From Apodemus sylvaticus (taxonomy: Eukaryota; Chordata; Mammalia; Rodentia; Muridae): 64,000 bases of DNA. The position numbers and the translations under genes were made by a program. Shown here piece by piece: positions 31,860-44,939 of this stretch. The stretch is from NCBI RefSeq assembly GCF_947179515.1, contig NC_067472.1, forward strand, positions 173,391,578 through 173,455,577, read 5' to 3'. The number at the start of each line of letters is the position of its first letter. The stretch's first letter is position 1. The notes beneath the pieces are model-generated. The model did not search any database and was not told the DNA's origin. It saw only the letters and a list, made by a program, of their open reading frames with translations.

Positions 31860-33470
31860 ATCGAGCCTTCATAGGACCAAGGACCTCTCTTCCCACTGAT
31901 GCCCGAAAGGCATTCCTCTACCACAAATGTGGCTGGAACCATGAGTACCCTTGGTTGATGGCTTAGTCCCCAGGAGCCCTGGGTGGGTCTGGTTGGCCTA
32001 CATCATTGTTCTTCCCATAAGGCTGCAAATCCCTTCCATCTCCTCCAATCCTCCCTCTAACTCCTTCATTGTGGACCCCATGCTCACTCCAATGGTTGGC
32101 AGCCAGCATCTGCCACTGTATCAGTAAGGCTCTTGTAGGGCCCCTCAGGAGACAGCCATAACAGGCTCCTTTTGGCAAGCACATGTCATTCACAATAGTG
32201 TCAGAGTTTGGTGACTGTTTATAGGATGAATGTTCAGGTTGGACAGTCTCTGGATGGTCTTTCCTTCTGTCTCTGCCCCATACTTTGTCTCCATAATTGC
32301 TCCTGTGAGTATTTTGTTCCCTTTCTCAGAAAAACTGAAGCATCCACACTTTGGTCTTCCTTCTTCTTAAGCTTCACGTGGTCTGTGAATTGTATCTTGT
32401 TTATTCTGAGCTTTTGGGCTAATATTCACTTATCTGTGAGTGCATACCATGTGTGTTCTTTTGTGATTGGGTTACCTCACTCAGGATGACACTTTTTTAG
32501 TTTCATATATTTGCCTAAGAATTTCATGAATTCATTGTTTTTAATAGCTGAGTGATACTCCATTGTGTGAATATATCACATTTTCTGTATCCATTACTCT
32601 GTTGAAAGACATCTGGATTCTTTCCAGCTTCTGGCTATTATAAATAAGACTGCTATAAACATAGTGGAGCGTATGTCCTTATTACATGTTGGAGCATCTT
32701 CTGGGATATATGTCAAGGAGTGGTATAGCTGGGTCCTCAGGTAATACTGTCTAATTTCTGAGGAACCATCAAAATGATTTCCAGAGTGGTTGTACCAGCT
32801 TATGATCCCACCAGCAATGGGGGAGTGTACCTCTTTCTCCATATCCTCACCAGCATCTTCTGTCCCCTGAGTTTTTTCTCTTAGCCCTTCTGACAGGTGT
32901 GAGGTGGAATCTCAGGGTTGTTTTCATTTGCATTTCCCTGATAACTAAGGATGTCAAACATTTCTTTAGGTGTTTCACAGCCATTCCAGTTTCCTTAGTT
33001 GATAATTCTCTATTTAACTCTGTACCCCATTTTTTAATAGGGATATTTGACTCTCTGGAGTCTACCTTCTTGAGTTTTTTGTATACATTGAATATTAGCC
33101 CTCTATGAGATGTAGGATTAATAAAGATCTTTTCCCAATCTGTTGGTTATCGTTTTGTCCTATTGACAGTGTCCTTTGCCTTACTGAAGCTTTGCAATTT
33201 TATGAGGTCCCATTTGTCGATTCTTGTTCTTAGAGCATAAGCTATTGCTGCTCTGTTCAGGAAAATTTCCCTTGTGCTCTTCCCCACTTTTTCCTCTATA
33301 AGCTTCAGTGCATCTGGTTCTATGTGAAGGTCCTTGATCCACTTGGACTTGAGCTTTGTAACAAGGACATAAGAATAGATCATTTTGCATTTTTCTACAT
33401 GATGAGCTCCAGTTGATCCAGTACCATTTGTTAAAACTGCTGTCTTTTTTCCACTTGATGAGTCTGCCCC
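31860..33470 (-). mobile_element. L1 fragment, antisense
   Basis: Minus-strand ORF2 C-terminus and 3' UTR. Broken ORF2 pieces include SIEK-type C-terminal motifs and the stretch ending AKDTVNRTKR (33147-33383). Its 5' edge at about 33465 switches to 'gagtctgccccagcagaaag', a string also present in the L1 5' UTR at 48910, so an internal deletion seems to have joined 5' UTR to ORF2. Confidence 0.8.
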
Positions 33471-33554
33471 AGCAGAAAGGACAGGGATGGAAGGGGCAGC
33501 AGGATGGTATTGTTCTTTAAACTCAATATTGCCATCAGTTTTGACTCTTGGGAC

Positions 33555-34196
33555 GCTTTAATTTGTATCTTGTTCTATGTTAGCTGCCCCAGCTGTTTAG
33601 CTAGCTCAGGACTCCTGAACCTTTTGGCAGCCCTGGCCCGGCCTCTGCAACTTGCCCTGCTTCTGCACTGCTTTTGACCTTAATTTCTAGTCATCTACCA
33701 TGCTTGACTGAGCCGACCTCTCTCACCAGGTAATGGGTTAGACCCAATGAGGATGCTGTTCTCCATGGGCTTCCGCACACGCTGGGAGAAACACATTCTG
33801 GAAAGCCAGCAGGCAGCTCTTGGGAGAACCACAGCCTGTTTGTATGAGAGACCAAGTGAGTGCAAAACCTCCTCAGGCACTGTACTCCAGCCTATCACAG
33901 CAGCAGTAGCTTCAAAGCCTCATTTTGGGGGGGAGGGGGAAGGTTGTGACTTCCGACCTATTAACTTGTCTCAGATAGCTTGGTTTTATTCCCCAGGTAA
34001 GTAAGGTACTACAAAAAGAAGTTCATGTAATTTAATCTCTTCCCTAACTAGCTGACAAATAAAAGAGACTCAGGTAGTGATTATTTTATTTGACTATGAT
34101 AATTACTAACTGTAGTGTGGGGCTTTAATTTGTATCTTGTTCTGTGTTAGCCACCCCAGCTGTTTAACTAGCTCAGGGCTCCTGAACCTTTTGGCA
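33555..34196. repeat. 75-bp direct repeat flanking 492 bp
   Basis: 33555-33629 and 34122-34196 are nearly identical: 'gctttaatttgtatcttgtt' to 'cctgaaccttttggca'. The 492 bp between them contains AATAAAAG near 34060 and no open gene. It may be an LTR-derived element or a local duplication. The second copy joins the 3' end of the next L1. Confidence 0.6.
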
Positions 34197-34204
34197 TGAT
34201 CCCT

Positions 34205-36707
34205 AATTTAATTTCTTTTTATTTTTTAAAATTAATTATTTTATTTATATCCCAAATGTTGTCCCTCCTCCTAGTTCTCCCTCCCAGAGTTCTTCATACT
34301 CTCCCCTTTGCCTCTGAGAGAGTACTCTCTTCCAGTCCCCACACTGGGCATCCCCACTTCCCTGGGGCATCAATTATTTACAGGATTAGGCATTAGGGCT
34401 TTCAGATAAGTTCTAACATATTGAGTCCTTGGAGGCTCACATATTCCAGTTTTCTGGGACTTTCTAGAGATTAACCCATTCATCACCTCCAGCAGCTGCA
34501 TATTTTCATTTATTCTTGTGGCCTTTTGGACTTCTCTCCTGTCTCTCCCATACCTGGTCCTACCCTCATTTTCCCCTTTAATTCCTCTCTCCCACCCAAA
34601 TCCCTCCCCCCTCTACCTCCCATGATTATTTTGTTCCCCCTTCTAAGTGGGATTCAAGCATCCTCATTTGGGTCTTCATTCTTGTTAAACTTACAGTGAA
34701 CTGGGGGTTGGAACCCGGGTATTCTGTACTGTTTGGCTAATATCGTCTTACCAGTAAATACATACCACAAATATCCTTCCGTGTCTGGATTACCTTACTC
34801 AGGATGATATTTTCTAGTTCTATCCATTTGCCTGCAAAATTCATGTTGTCCTCATTTTTAATAGGTGAATAGTATTCCTTTGTGTAATGAATCACATTTT
34901 CTGTATCCATTCTAAAGGTGACGGTTATCTGGGTAGTTTGCAGCTTCTACTTATTATGAAAAAGGCTGCTATAAACATAGTAGAACATGTATCCTGGTGG
35001 TATAGTGGAGCATCTTTTGGGTATAGACCTAGGAACAGTATGGTTGTTTCTTCAGGTAGAATTATTTCCAGTCATCTGAGGAGCCATGAGATTGATTTCC
35101 AGAGTGGTTGTACCAGTTAGCAATTCCACCAGCAAAGGAGTAGTGTTCCTCTTTCTCTACATCCTTACCAGCATGTGCTATCACTTGAGTTTTTTTTATC
35201 TTAGCCATTCTTATTGGTGTAAAGTGGAATCTCAGGATGGTTTTGATTTGCATTTCACTGATGACTAAGGATGTTGAAGATTTCTTTAAGTGGTTCTTGG
35301 CAATTCCAGATTCCTCTGTTGAGAATTCTGTTTAGCTCTGTACCTTAATTGGGTTATTTATGTTTTTGGAGTCTATCTTTTTGAGTTCTTTATATATTTT
35401 GGATATTAGCTCTCTATCAGATGTGGGGTTAGTGAAGATCTTTACACAATCTGAAGGTTGACATTGTGTAGTTTGACAGTGTCCTTTGCTTTACAGAAGC
35501 TTTTCAGTTTCATGAGGCCCCTTTTGTCAATCATTGATCTTGTAGCCCAAGACATTGGTGGTCTGTTCAGGTTATTTTCTCCTGTGCCAATGTGTTTGAG
35601 GCTATTTCCCACATTTTCTTCTATTAGATTCAGTGTATCTGGTTTTATGTAATGATCCTTGATTCACTAGGATTAGAGCTTTGTACAAGGTGATAGATAT
35701 GGATCAATTGTACTCTTTGAAAGGCAGACTTCCAGGAAGTCCAGCACCATTTGTTGAAGAAGTGGGATTTTTTTCCCCACTGTGGTTTTAGTTTCTTTAT
35801 CACAGATCAATTTATCACTATTGTTCTGTAATACAGAGATGGTGATTACCCAAGAAGTTCTTTCATTGTTGAGAAATGCTTTTGCTATCCTGGATTTTGA
35901 GTTTATCCATATAAAGTTGAGAATTGCTCTTTCCATGTCTATGAAAAATTGTGTTGGAATTTTCATCTGGATTTATTGAATCTGTAGACTCCTTTTGGGA
36001 AAATGGCCATTTTCAGTATCTTAATCTTACTAATTCATGAGCAGAATTTTCTATCTTCTGAGCTGTTCTTCAATTTTTTAAAGATGCTCAATTTCATCAC
36101 AAGCTTTGTTTTATTTTATTTTTTAGAGTTTTATTTACTTTTGATTTTTATGAGTACACTGTAGTTATCTTCAGACACACACTAGAAGAATGCATTGAAT
36201 CCCATTAGAGATGGTTGTGAGCCACTATGTGGTTGCTGGGAATTGAACTTAGGACCTTTGGAAGAACAGTCAGTGCTCTTAACCACTGAGACATCTTCTC
36301 CAGGCCTTTCTTTCTTCAGGGACTTGATGATCTTGTCATACAGAGACTTGCTTGATCAGATTTATACCAAGATATCTCATATCATTTGTGGCTATTATGA
36401 AGGGTGTTTTTTTTTCCACTATCTTTTTCTAGGCCTGATATTTGTAAAAAGGAAGCTACTGGTTTCTTTAATTTTATATCCAGCCACTTTGCTAAAGTTG
36501 TTTATCAGCTGTAAGAATTCTCTGAAAGAATTTTGGGGGCCACTTATGTGTACTATCATATCATTTGCAAATAGTGATACATTGACTTCTTTCATGCACT
36601 TTTTTTCTGCTTTTGTTGTCTAATTGCTCTAACTAGAACTTCAGGTACTATATTGAAGAGATTTGAGAGAATGCACAGCCATGACTTGTTCCTGATTTTA
36701 GTAGGTG
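34205..36707 (-). mobile_element. L1, antisense, first part (continues at 38255)
   Basis: Minus-strand L1 with its 3' end near 34205, 3' UTR to about 34740 and ORF2 to 36707. ORF2 appears in short broken frames. It contains a B2 at 36105-36307. At 36707 the L1 is interrupted by another repeat, and ORF2 resumes at about 38255 ('gagattgcttccaagtttct'). Confidence 0.82.
36105..36307 (-). mobile_element. B2 SINE inside antisense L1
   Basis: Minus-strand B2: 'gagtacactgtagttatctt', 'tgagccactatgtggttgct' and 'cttaaccactgagacatctt'. It sits within L1 ORF2. Confidence 0.9.
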
Positions 36708-36811
36708 TGATGATTTTTATATACTTGGCCCAGGGAATAGCACTATTAGAAGGTGTGGCTCTGTTCGAGTAGGTGTGTTGCTATAGAGTGGCTTTTAAGA
36801 CCTTCATCCTA
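36708..36811 (+). repeat. Rodent repeat, left part, split by L1
   Basis: Starts 'ggtgtgatgatttttatata' and contains 'acttggcccagggaatag'. It breaks at 36811 and resumes at 38019 after the inserted L1. Confidence 0.65.
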
Positions 36812-38018
36812 ATGGCTAAGATCAAAAACTCAGGAGACAGCAGGTGCTGGTTAGGATATGGAGAAAGAAGAACACTCCTTCACTGCTGGAAGGACTGCAA
36901 GCTGGTTAAACCACTCTGGAAATCAGTTTGGTGGTTCCTCAGAAAACTGGGCACTATACTACCTGAGGACCCAGTTATACCACTCCTGGGCATATACCCA
37001 GAGGATTTTCCAGCATGTAATAAGGACACATGCTCTACTGTATTCATAGCAGTCCTAATTATAATAGCCAGAAGCTGGAGAGAACCAAGATGTCCCTCAA
37101 CAGATGAATGGATACAGAAAATGTGGTATATTTACACAATGGAATACTACTCATCTATTAAAAACAATGGATGCATGAAATTCTTAGGCAAATGGGTGGA
37201 ACTGGAAAATATCATCCTGAATGAGGTAACCCAATCACAAAAGAACCCACATGGTATGCACTCACTGGTAAGTGGATATTAGCCCAGAAGCTTGGAATAC
37301 CCAAGACACAATTCACATATCAAATGATACCCAAGAAGAAGGAAGTACAAAGTATGGATACTCTCTTCCTTCTTAGAAGGGGGAACAAAATACTCACCAA
37401 AGGAGACACAGTGACAAAGTATGGAGCAGAGTCTGAGGGAAAGACCATCCAGAGATTACTCCACCTAGTGATCCATCCGATATACAGTTACAAAACCAAG
37501 ACACTATTATCAATGCCCACAAGTACTTGCTGATCAGTGCAGGATATGCCTGTCTCCTGAGAGGCTCTTCCAGAACCTGACAAATACAGAGGGATACACT
37601 CTCAGCCAGCCATTGAACTGAGCAAAGTGTCCCCAGTTGGGGAGCCAGAGAAAGGACCCAAGGAGCTGAAGGGGTTTGCAGTGCCATAGGAGGAACAATA
37701 TGAGCCACCCAGTACTCCCAGAGCTCCCAGGGACAAAAACCATCAACCAGATGGTACACATAGTGTTACCCATGGCTCCAGATGCATAGGCAGCAGAGGA
37801 TGGCCTTATTGTACATCAAAGGGAGGAGAGGCCCTTGGTCCTGTAAAGGCTCAATGCAGCAGTGTATAGAAATACCAGGACGGGGAAGAAAGAGAAGGTT
37901 GATTAGGGAACAGGGGAGGGGAGATGGCTTATGGGATTTTTTTGAAGAGGGGACCAGGAAAGGGGAAATCATTTGAAATGTAAATAAAGAATATATCTAA
38001 AAAAAACAATTTTTAAAA
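36812..38018 (+). mobile_element. L1, sense, 5'-truncated, with target-site duplication
   Basis: The L1 starts inside ORF2. Its ORF2 C-terminus is open to a stop at 37280-37282, including the cysteine-histidine region (GYGERRTLLHCWKDCKLV). The 3' UTR follows and ends in the AAATAAAG and A-rich tail. The flanking 15-bp duplications differ at one base: AAGACCTTCATCCTA at 36797-36811 and AAGACCCTCATCCTA at 38019-38033. Confidence 0.93.
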
Positions 38019-38254
38019 AAGACCCTCATCCTAGCTGCCTGGAGGCCAGTATTCTATTAGCAGCATTCAGATTAAGATGTAGAATTCTTAGCTCCCCCTA
38101 CACCATGCCTGCCTAGGTATTCTCATGTTCCTGCCTTGATGATAATAGACTGAACCTCTGAACCTATAAGCCAGCCCCAATTGAATGTTGTCCTTATAAG
38201 AGTTGCCTTTGTCATGGTATCTGTTCTCAGCAGTAAAACCCTAAGACAGTGAGA
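38019..38254 (+). repeat. Rodent repeat, right part, split by L1
   Basis: Continues the element from 36708: 'gcctggaggccagtattct', 'ctgaacctctgaacctataa', 'agccagccccaattgaatg' and 'gtaaaaccctaagacagt'. Confidence 0.7.
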
Positions 38255-38800
38255 TTGCTTCCAAGTTTCTCTGCATTTTATATGATGCTGACTTTTGGCT
38301 TGGTCTATATTGCTTTTATTATCCTTAGCTATGTGCCTTGAAATCCTGATCTCTCCAAGATATTTGACATGAAGTATTGCATTTTGTTTTTCAAAACCCT
38401 TTCAAGCATCTAATTAGATGGTCATGTGTTTTTTTTTTCCTTTGAGTTTGTTTATATAGTGGATTATGTTGATGGATTTTCATATATTGAACCATCCTTG
38501 CATGCCTAGGACAAAGCCTACAAGATCATTGGGAATTATGGTTTTGATGTGCTCTTGAATATTGTTGAGTATTTTTCCATTTTTTTCTTAAGTGAGATTG
38601 GGCTGATGTTCTATTTGTTGACTTTTCATGTGGTTTAGCAGAGTGACTATGGTTTCATACAGTGAATTAGGTACTGTTCTGTCTGTTTCTAGTTTGTGAA
38701 ATAGTTTGAGAAGTATTAATATTAGCTGTTCTTTGAAGGTCTGATAAAATTGTCCACTAATAATGTCTCAGCACTCGATGGCATTTATAGTCCATTTTTT
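38255..38800 (-). mobile_element. L1, antisense, second part
   Basis: Minus-strand L1 ORF2, reverse-transcriptase region, continuing the copy broken at 36707. Landmarks on the plus strand are 'atatagtggattatgttgat' and 'catccttgcatgcctagga'. Confidence 0.75.
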
Positions 38801-38984
38801 TTTTGCAAACACCTTCAGTATTCTCTAACAAAATTGTTGAAAGTCATAAGACACATAAATTCACATTCCTACTAAGACCATCCCCACTTAATTGGTACAA
38901 ATTTTCATTACATTCTATTTATTTATTTGTACTAATAGCCTGACCAAATCATCTTTCAACTGAAAGGAGTCGCATATGGTTAGG

Positions 38985-39066
38985 TCCTGTAGGTGCTGAG
39001 AATCAAACTTGGGTCCTCTGAAAGAGCGGCAGATGATCTTAGACACTGGGCCATCACTCCAGCCCT
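38985..39066 (-). mobile_element. B2/B3-type SINE fragment
   Basis: Minus-strand tail-to-head remnant: 'tgctgagaatcaaacttgg', 'gtcctctgaaagagcggc' and 'gccatcactccagccc'. Confidence 0.7.
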
Positions 39067-39116
39067 GTGACATGACCTTTAAATGCTGTTGATAGAAACT
39101 AAATTAAAAATATCTC

Positions 39117-39270
39117 TGACCAGGTGTGGTGGCTCAGGCTTGTAATTCCAGCACTTGGGAGGCAGCGGCAGGCAGATTTCTGATCTTGAGGCCAGCCTGG
39201 TCTACAGAATGAGTTCCAGGACAGCCAAGGGCTACACAGAAAAACCTTGACTCAAAAAACAAACAAAAAA
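39117..39270 (+). mobile_element. B1 SINE
   Basis: Plus-strand B1: 'gtggtggctcaggcttgtaa', 'gaggccagcctggtctacag' and an AAACAAAC tail. Confidence 0.93.
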
Positions 39271-39531
39271 TCTCTGTCCATCAATTTTTCAAGAGAAATA
39301 ATTATTTTAAATCCAAATTAAATACCCCTCCCAAACACTTTATTAGCAGCAAATGTAGGAAAACAGGATGTAAATCTAATATTAAATTGTGGGTTGGTTT
39401 ACACTTTCAGATAATCTGTTAGTATCATCGTAGGAAGCCTGGTGGCACTTAGCCAGACATAGTACTGAATACGTAGCTGAGAGTTCTATGTCTTAAAGCC
39501 TACAAAGAATGAGAAGGAAGAGATAGAGAGG

Positions 39532-39575
<44 letters not shown>

Positions 39576-39646
39576 GACAGAGAGACAGAGGCAGAGAGAC
39601 AGAGACAGGGAGAGACAGAGAGAGACAGACAGAAACAGACAGACAG

Positions 39647-39727
<81 letters not shown>
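39532..39727 (+). repeat. Compound microsatellite (GATA, GACA, CA, GA)
   Basis: GATA units run to about 39574. A GACA/GAGA mixed part follows, then CA units (39647-39674) and GA units (39675-39727). Together they make a 196-bp low-complexity tract. Confidence 0.95.
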
Positions 39728-39731
<4 letters not shown>

Positions 39732-39910
39732 CTGAGTCTGCTGTGGGATTTTCAAACTTCCCAGCCTATCTAGTAACACACTTCCTCCAATAGGGTTATA
39801 ACTCCTTATTCTTTTAATCTTTTCAAATATTGCCATTTTGATGACTAAGAACTTAAATACATGGACCTATTGGGAACATTTTTAATCAAACTACTACAAA
39901 TACTATGCTT
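39728..39910 (-). repeat. Possible rodent interspersed repeat
   Basis: The sequence 'aacacacttcctccaatag' to 'aatcaaactactacaaata' resembles a common rodent repeat end. The family is not assigned. Confidence 0.4.
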
Positions 39911-42088
39911 AACCATTCCCAACTTTGACAATCTTGGGGCTGGTGTCACATTCATTACTCAGTCTACTCCACGTACTAAGAGGAAACTATTAAAGCAGCA
40001 ACAGAACATCAACACTGTCAGTTAACTAAAAATGTTGGCTTGGGATTTCATTTTCAGATGTAAAACTAGCATGAAGACAATCCAAAAGGCAGAGAAATAG
40101 GATTACAGATACAGGAACAAACCAATTTCATTACCTGAAGACCAGGAGATGATATATTTCCCTACACAGATGAGCATGTGTGTCTGCCCACTGAGGCCTT
40201 AGTCTGGAGAGAAGATTCAGAAGGAACAATGGCTTCAAGAACTGAAACAAACCTGGCAATGATAATGAACTGACGTTAATCAAATTATCCACTTGCAAAT
40301 CTGGAATTCACTGATGGAGTAAATGTTACATCTTCCAAATGGGGGAGACTTTGACTTGAATTGTGGCACCCCTTGAAAAATAATTCTCCTAAGATTGCTT
40401 GGTGACATTCCAACTAAGCAGCTGAGATGCCCATGAAAGTAATTCTCTTCAGAATCTGCATCATGTTCCGCTAATTTTTATTTACTTTGACATCCAGGTA
40501 TGTGCATATGTAGAGAGCAGAGGATATGTTAGGTCAACCACCTATCTCTTTCTACCATATGAGGTTCTGAGGAACTTAACCAAGTTATGAGACTTGGTGG
40601 GCACTACTTATGCATGCTGATCTATCTCATGAGGTGAGAGATGACATTAGCCTTAAAAGGATTGTCTTTCTGCAATGAAGGCTTTATGTGCTTTATGTTG
40701 CACTAGCAAGCTTATTATTTCTAAATTTATCTATTTTCTAAATAAATGTATTTAGCAACCTTTGTGACAGCTATACCTCAAATCTGTCAAAGCTATTTTC
40801 AGCAGACATAAGCTCAAAATTTTCACCTTCAAAAAATAAACTTCCCAGTTTATGTACCAATAAGACAGAACATGAAACCTGATGTTTCATGTGAATATCC
40901 CAAATAGAAGTTACAAGATACGGGGATGAAACTTTGTTGCCAACATTAAGTTATCCCATTATACACAACATTACAAAACAAAGACCATTCACAAAATATG
41001 CAGTTAGAATGCCATACGGTTGTGTTTCCCTATAACACCTGACAATAACATATTAAAGGACTTCTTGATCCATGGTTCCTAGGAAAGGAACTGATCACTA
41101 TTTGTAACTCTTCCTTTAAGAAAAGTCCTAAAGTCCTGGCCTTTTGATATATTTGACAATGGTTTAAAGCAAAGTGCCCAATTCTCTTTTACTCTGTACT
41201 GAAACGACTAAGAGTGATAGTCAAGTAATCATTTGTGAATGATCTATATGTAATTTCTGGAAATTTGTAGCAGTGCCTACTACCAGTAAATAATGATCTT
41301 TTCTTCTTTGTTTTAAGGAATTCATAGTGTTATTAACTAACATATATTGTGTCTTTACAGTGCTAAGAAATATGCTAAATACTAAATTACTTCAGGTGTG
41401 AACATAGCTCCATGTGTAAAGTGGTTTCAAACAATTTGTGGAGTCCTGAATTTGGTTTCACAAAACCCATCACTATTGCAGACTTGTTAGTGCACACATC
41501 TATTCCTAGTTTTCCTATGGTGCAATACAGGTTTGATAAGGGAGAATACATGGACACTCAAGGGCGTCTAGCCTATATGGTATTGTAAGGAACTACAAGA
41601 ACAAAGTCTTAAACATTGCATGGAATCTTAGAATGTATGAAATACATTTTGGCCTCAAACAGAAATATTGGTACACACATATCAACACAAAAAAGGACAA
41701 TGCCATGGTTTGTTTTCTAGCACAGTGATAAAGAGCATAGCTGAAAGCAACACATGAAGGAAAAAAGGTGTATCTGGCTTGTATATTGAGCCTACAGTGC
41801 ATCATTTAGGGAAGAAAAGCTGGAATTGCAGCAGAACAGAAATGATGCAGCCAGGAATTGAAATAGAATCCATGGAAGAATTTTATTTATTGGATTGCTG
41901 CCTAGACTCATGTTCAGCCAACTTTCTAATACTCCTGAGAACCACTTGCCCATATATGAGACTTCATAGTGTCCCACATCAATCATTATGCAGAAAATTG
42001 AACTACATGCATTCCTGCAGTACAGTCTCTTCTATATTTCTGGACTGTGGTTTCTCCTTCCTAAAGAATGATCAGTTTTGTCATTTCA
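39911..42088. other. Mostly unique non-coding DNA
   Basis: One of the longest stretches with few recognisable repeats. A B3-like minus-strand scrap may lie at 40470-40620 ('gtgcatatgtagagagcaga'). The open frame at 41779-42132 is not supported by a domain and runs into the AT repeat. No exon was recognised. Confidence 0.45.
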
Positions 42089-42209
42089 ATATATATATAT
42101 ATGTATATATATACATATATATACATATATAGTGAAATACATATATATGTATATATACATATATATAGTGAAATACATATATATGTATATATATATACAT
42201 ATATATTAT
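42089..42209. repeat. AT-rich palindromic array
   Basis: ATATATGTATATATACATAT-type self-complementary units are joined by a spacer AGTGAAATAC that occurs twice. Both halves of each unit are inverted copies, so hairpins or cruciforms are possible. Confidence 0.85.
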
Positions 42210-44939
42210 AATTGACATCTTGTCAACTCAACAAATACATCATTACCAAATGTTAACCTTTGCTTTTTACATTATTCTTAAGATTTTTAAAAATTATTTA
42301 TTAATTTTTTTACACTCCATATTTTATTCTCCCCCTCCTGTATACCCTCCCATTGTTCCACATCACCACCCCTCTGACTCTACTTGGATGTCCCCACCCC
42401 CAACCCCATTTGGCCTCTAAACTCCTTGGAGCCTCCGGTCTATAGAGGGTTAGGTGTATAATCTCTGAATGAACACAGACCCAGCAGTCCTCTACTGTAT
42501 GTGTGTTGGGGGCCTCATATTAGCTGGTGTATGCTGCTTGTTTGGTGGTCCCGTGTTTGAGGGATCTCCGGGGTTCAGATTAATTGAGACTGCTGGTCCT
42601 CCTACAGGGTTACCCTTCTCCTCAGCTTCTTTCAGCCTTCCCTAGTTCAACAACAAGGGTCAGATGCTTCTGTCCATTGGTTGGGTGCAAATATCTGTAT
42701 CTGACTCTTTCAGCTACTTGTTGGGTCTTCTGGAGTGTAGTCATACTAGGTCCCTTTTTGTGAGTGCTCCATAGCCTCAGTAATAGTGTCAGGCCTTGGG
42801 ATCTCACCTTATGCTGGTTCCCACTTTGGGGCCTGTGACTGGACCTTCTATTCCTCAGGCTCTTCTCCGTTTCCACCTCTGTATTCTTTCAGACAGGAAC
42901 AATTATGGGTCAGAGTTGTAACTATGGGATGCCCCCCTCTCATTTGATGCCCTGTCTTCCTGTTGGATGTGGGCTCTATACGTTCCCTTTTCCTGCTGTT
43001 GGGCATTTATTTCATCTAAGGTCCATCCCTCCCTTTGAGTCCTGAGAGTCTCTCACCTCCCAGGTTTCTGGTACATTCTGGAGGGTCCCCACAACCTCCT
43101 ATCTCCTGTGGTTGCCTGTTTTCCTTCTTTCTGCTGGTCCTCAGAGCTTCAATCTTTTTCTCTCACCCAATACCAGATCAGGTGCCCTTCTTTCCCCCTC
43201 TCCTCTGCCCCATCCACTTTCCCTCCGAGGTCCCTCCCTCCTTCCCTACTTATGATTGCTTTCTTCTCTTTCCCAAGTGGGATAGAGGCATCCTCACTTG
43301 TGCACTTCAGCTTGTTGACCTTTTTGAGGTCTATGGTTAATATCCACTTATTAATGAGTTCCATGCATGTCCTTTTGGGTCTGAGTTACCTCACTCAGGA
43401 TGATATTTTCTAGTTCCACCCATTTGTCTGCAAAACTCAGGATGCCCTCATTCTTAATATCTGTGTATTATTCCATTATGTAAATGAACTACATTTTTTA
43501 TATCCATTCTTCTGTGGTGGGACATATAGGTTGTTACCAGTTTCTGGCTATCACAAACAAGGCCACTATGAACATAGTGGAAAACATGCCCCTGTGGCAT
43601 GTTGGGGCATGTTTTGGATATATTTACAAGAGTGGTATAGCTGGGTCTTCAGGAAGATCCGTTTCCAATTTTCTGAGGAACCTCTAGATTGATTTCCAGA
43701 ATGGTTGTACCAGTTTGCAATTCCACCAGCAATTGAGGACTGTTCCTCTTTCTCCACATCCTCTCCAACATGTGTTATCACCTGAGGTTTTGATCTTAGC
43801 CATTCTGATTGGTGTGAGGTGGAATCTCAGGATCGTTTTGATTTGCATTTCTCTGATTACTAAGGACTTTGAATATTTCTTTAGGTGCATCTCAGCCATT
43901 CAAGATTCCTCAGTTGTAAAATCTCGGTTTAGTTCTATACCCCAATTTTGATTGGGTTGTTTGGTTTTTGGTGATTAGCTTCTTGAATTCGTTATAAATT
44001 TTGGATATTAGCCCTCTATCAGATGAGGGATTAGTGAAGATTTTTCCTCAATCTGTAGGTTGCCAATTTGTCTTATTCACTATATCCTTTGCCTTACAGA
44101 AGCTTTCCTGTTTCATGAGGTCGCATGTATCAATTCTTGATTTTAGAGCCTGAGCGATTGAAGTTCTGCTTAGGACATTTCTCCCTGTGCCAATAAGTTC
44201 AAGGCTCTCCCACTTTCTCTTCTTAGATTCAGTGTATCTGGCTTTATGTTATGTTCCTTGATCCTCTTCAACTTGACCTTTGTGCAAGGCGACAAATAAG
44301 GGTCTATTTTCATTTTTCTATATACAGACAGCCCGTTAGACCAGCACCATTTATTGAAGATGCTTTTTCCCCCCCATTGCATGTTTTTGGGTTCTTTGTC
44401 AAAGATCAAGTATCCATAAGTGAGTGATTTTATTCCTGGATCTTCAGTTCTATTCCATTGACATGTCTGCTCTCTTTGTACCAATACCATGCAGTTTTTA
44501 TAACTGTGTTCTATAGTATAGATTGAGGTCAGGGATGGTATTCCCCCAGAAATTTTTTATTGTTAAGAATTGTTTTTGCTATTGTGGGTTTTTTGCCTTT
44601 CCAGATGAATTTGAGAATTGTTCTTTCCATGTCTTTGAAGAATTGTGTTAGGATTTTGATAGGGATTGCATTCAATATGTAGATTGCCTTTGATTGGATG
44701 GCCATTTTTACTATGTTAATTCTGCCAATCCATGAGCATCAGAGATCTCTCCATTTTCTGAGATCTTCAATTTATTTCTTGAGAGACTTGAAGTTATTGT
44801 CATACAGGTCATTCACTTGTTTGGTTAGAGTAACCCCAAGGTATTTTATGTTATTTGTGGCTATTGTGGAGGAATTTGTTTCCCTAATTTCTTCCTCAGC
44901 CTGTTTGTCATTTGTATAAAGGAAGGCTACTGATTTATT

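Noticed and set aside
36773..37282. 169-codon open frame
   Set aside because: It is the surviving C-terminus of L1 ORF2 plus a few codons of the host repeat, not a host gene.
43035..43413. Overlapping plus-strand open frames of 101 codons
   Set aside because: They lie antisense to the L1 3' UTR and ORF2 end and have no independent support.
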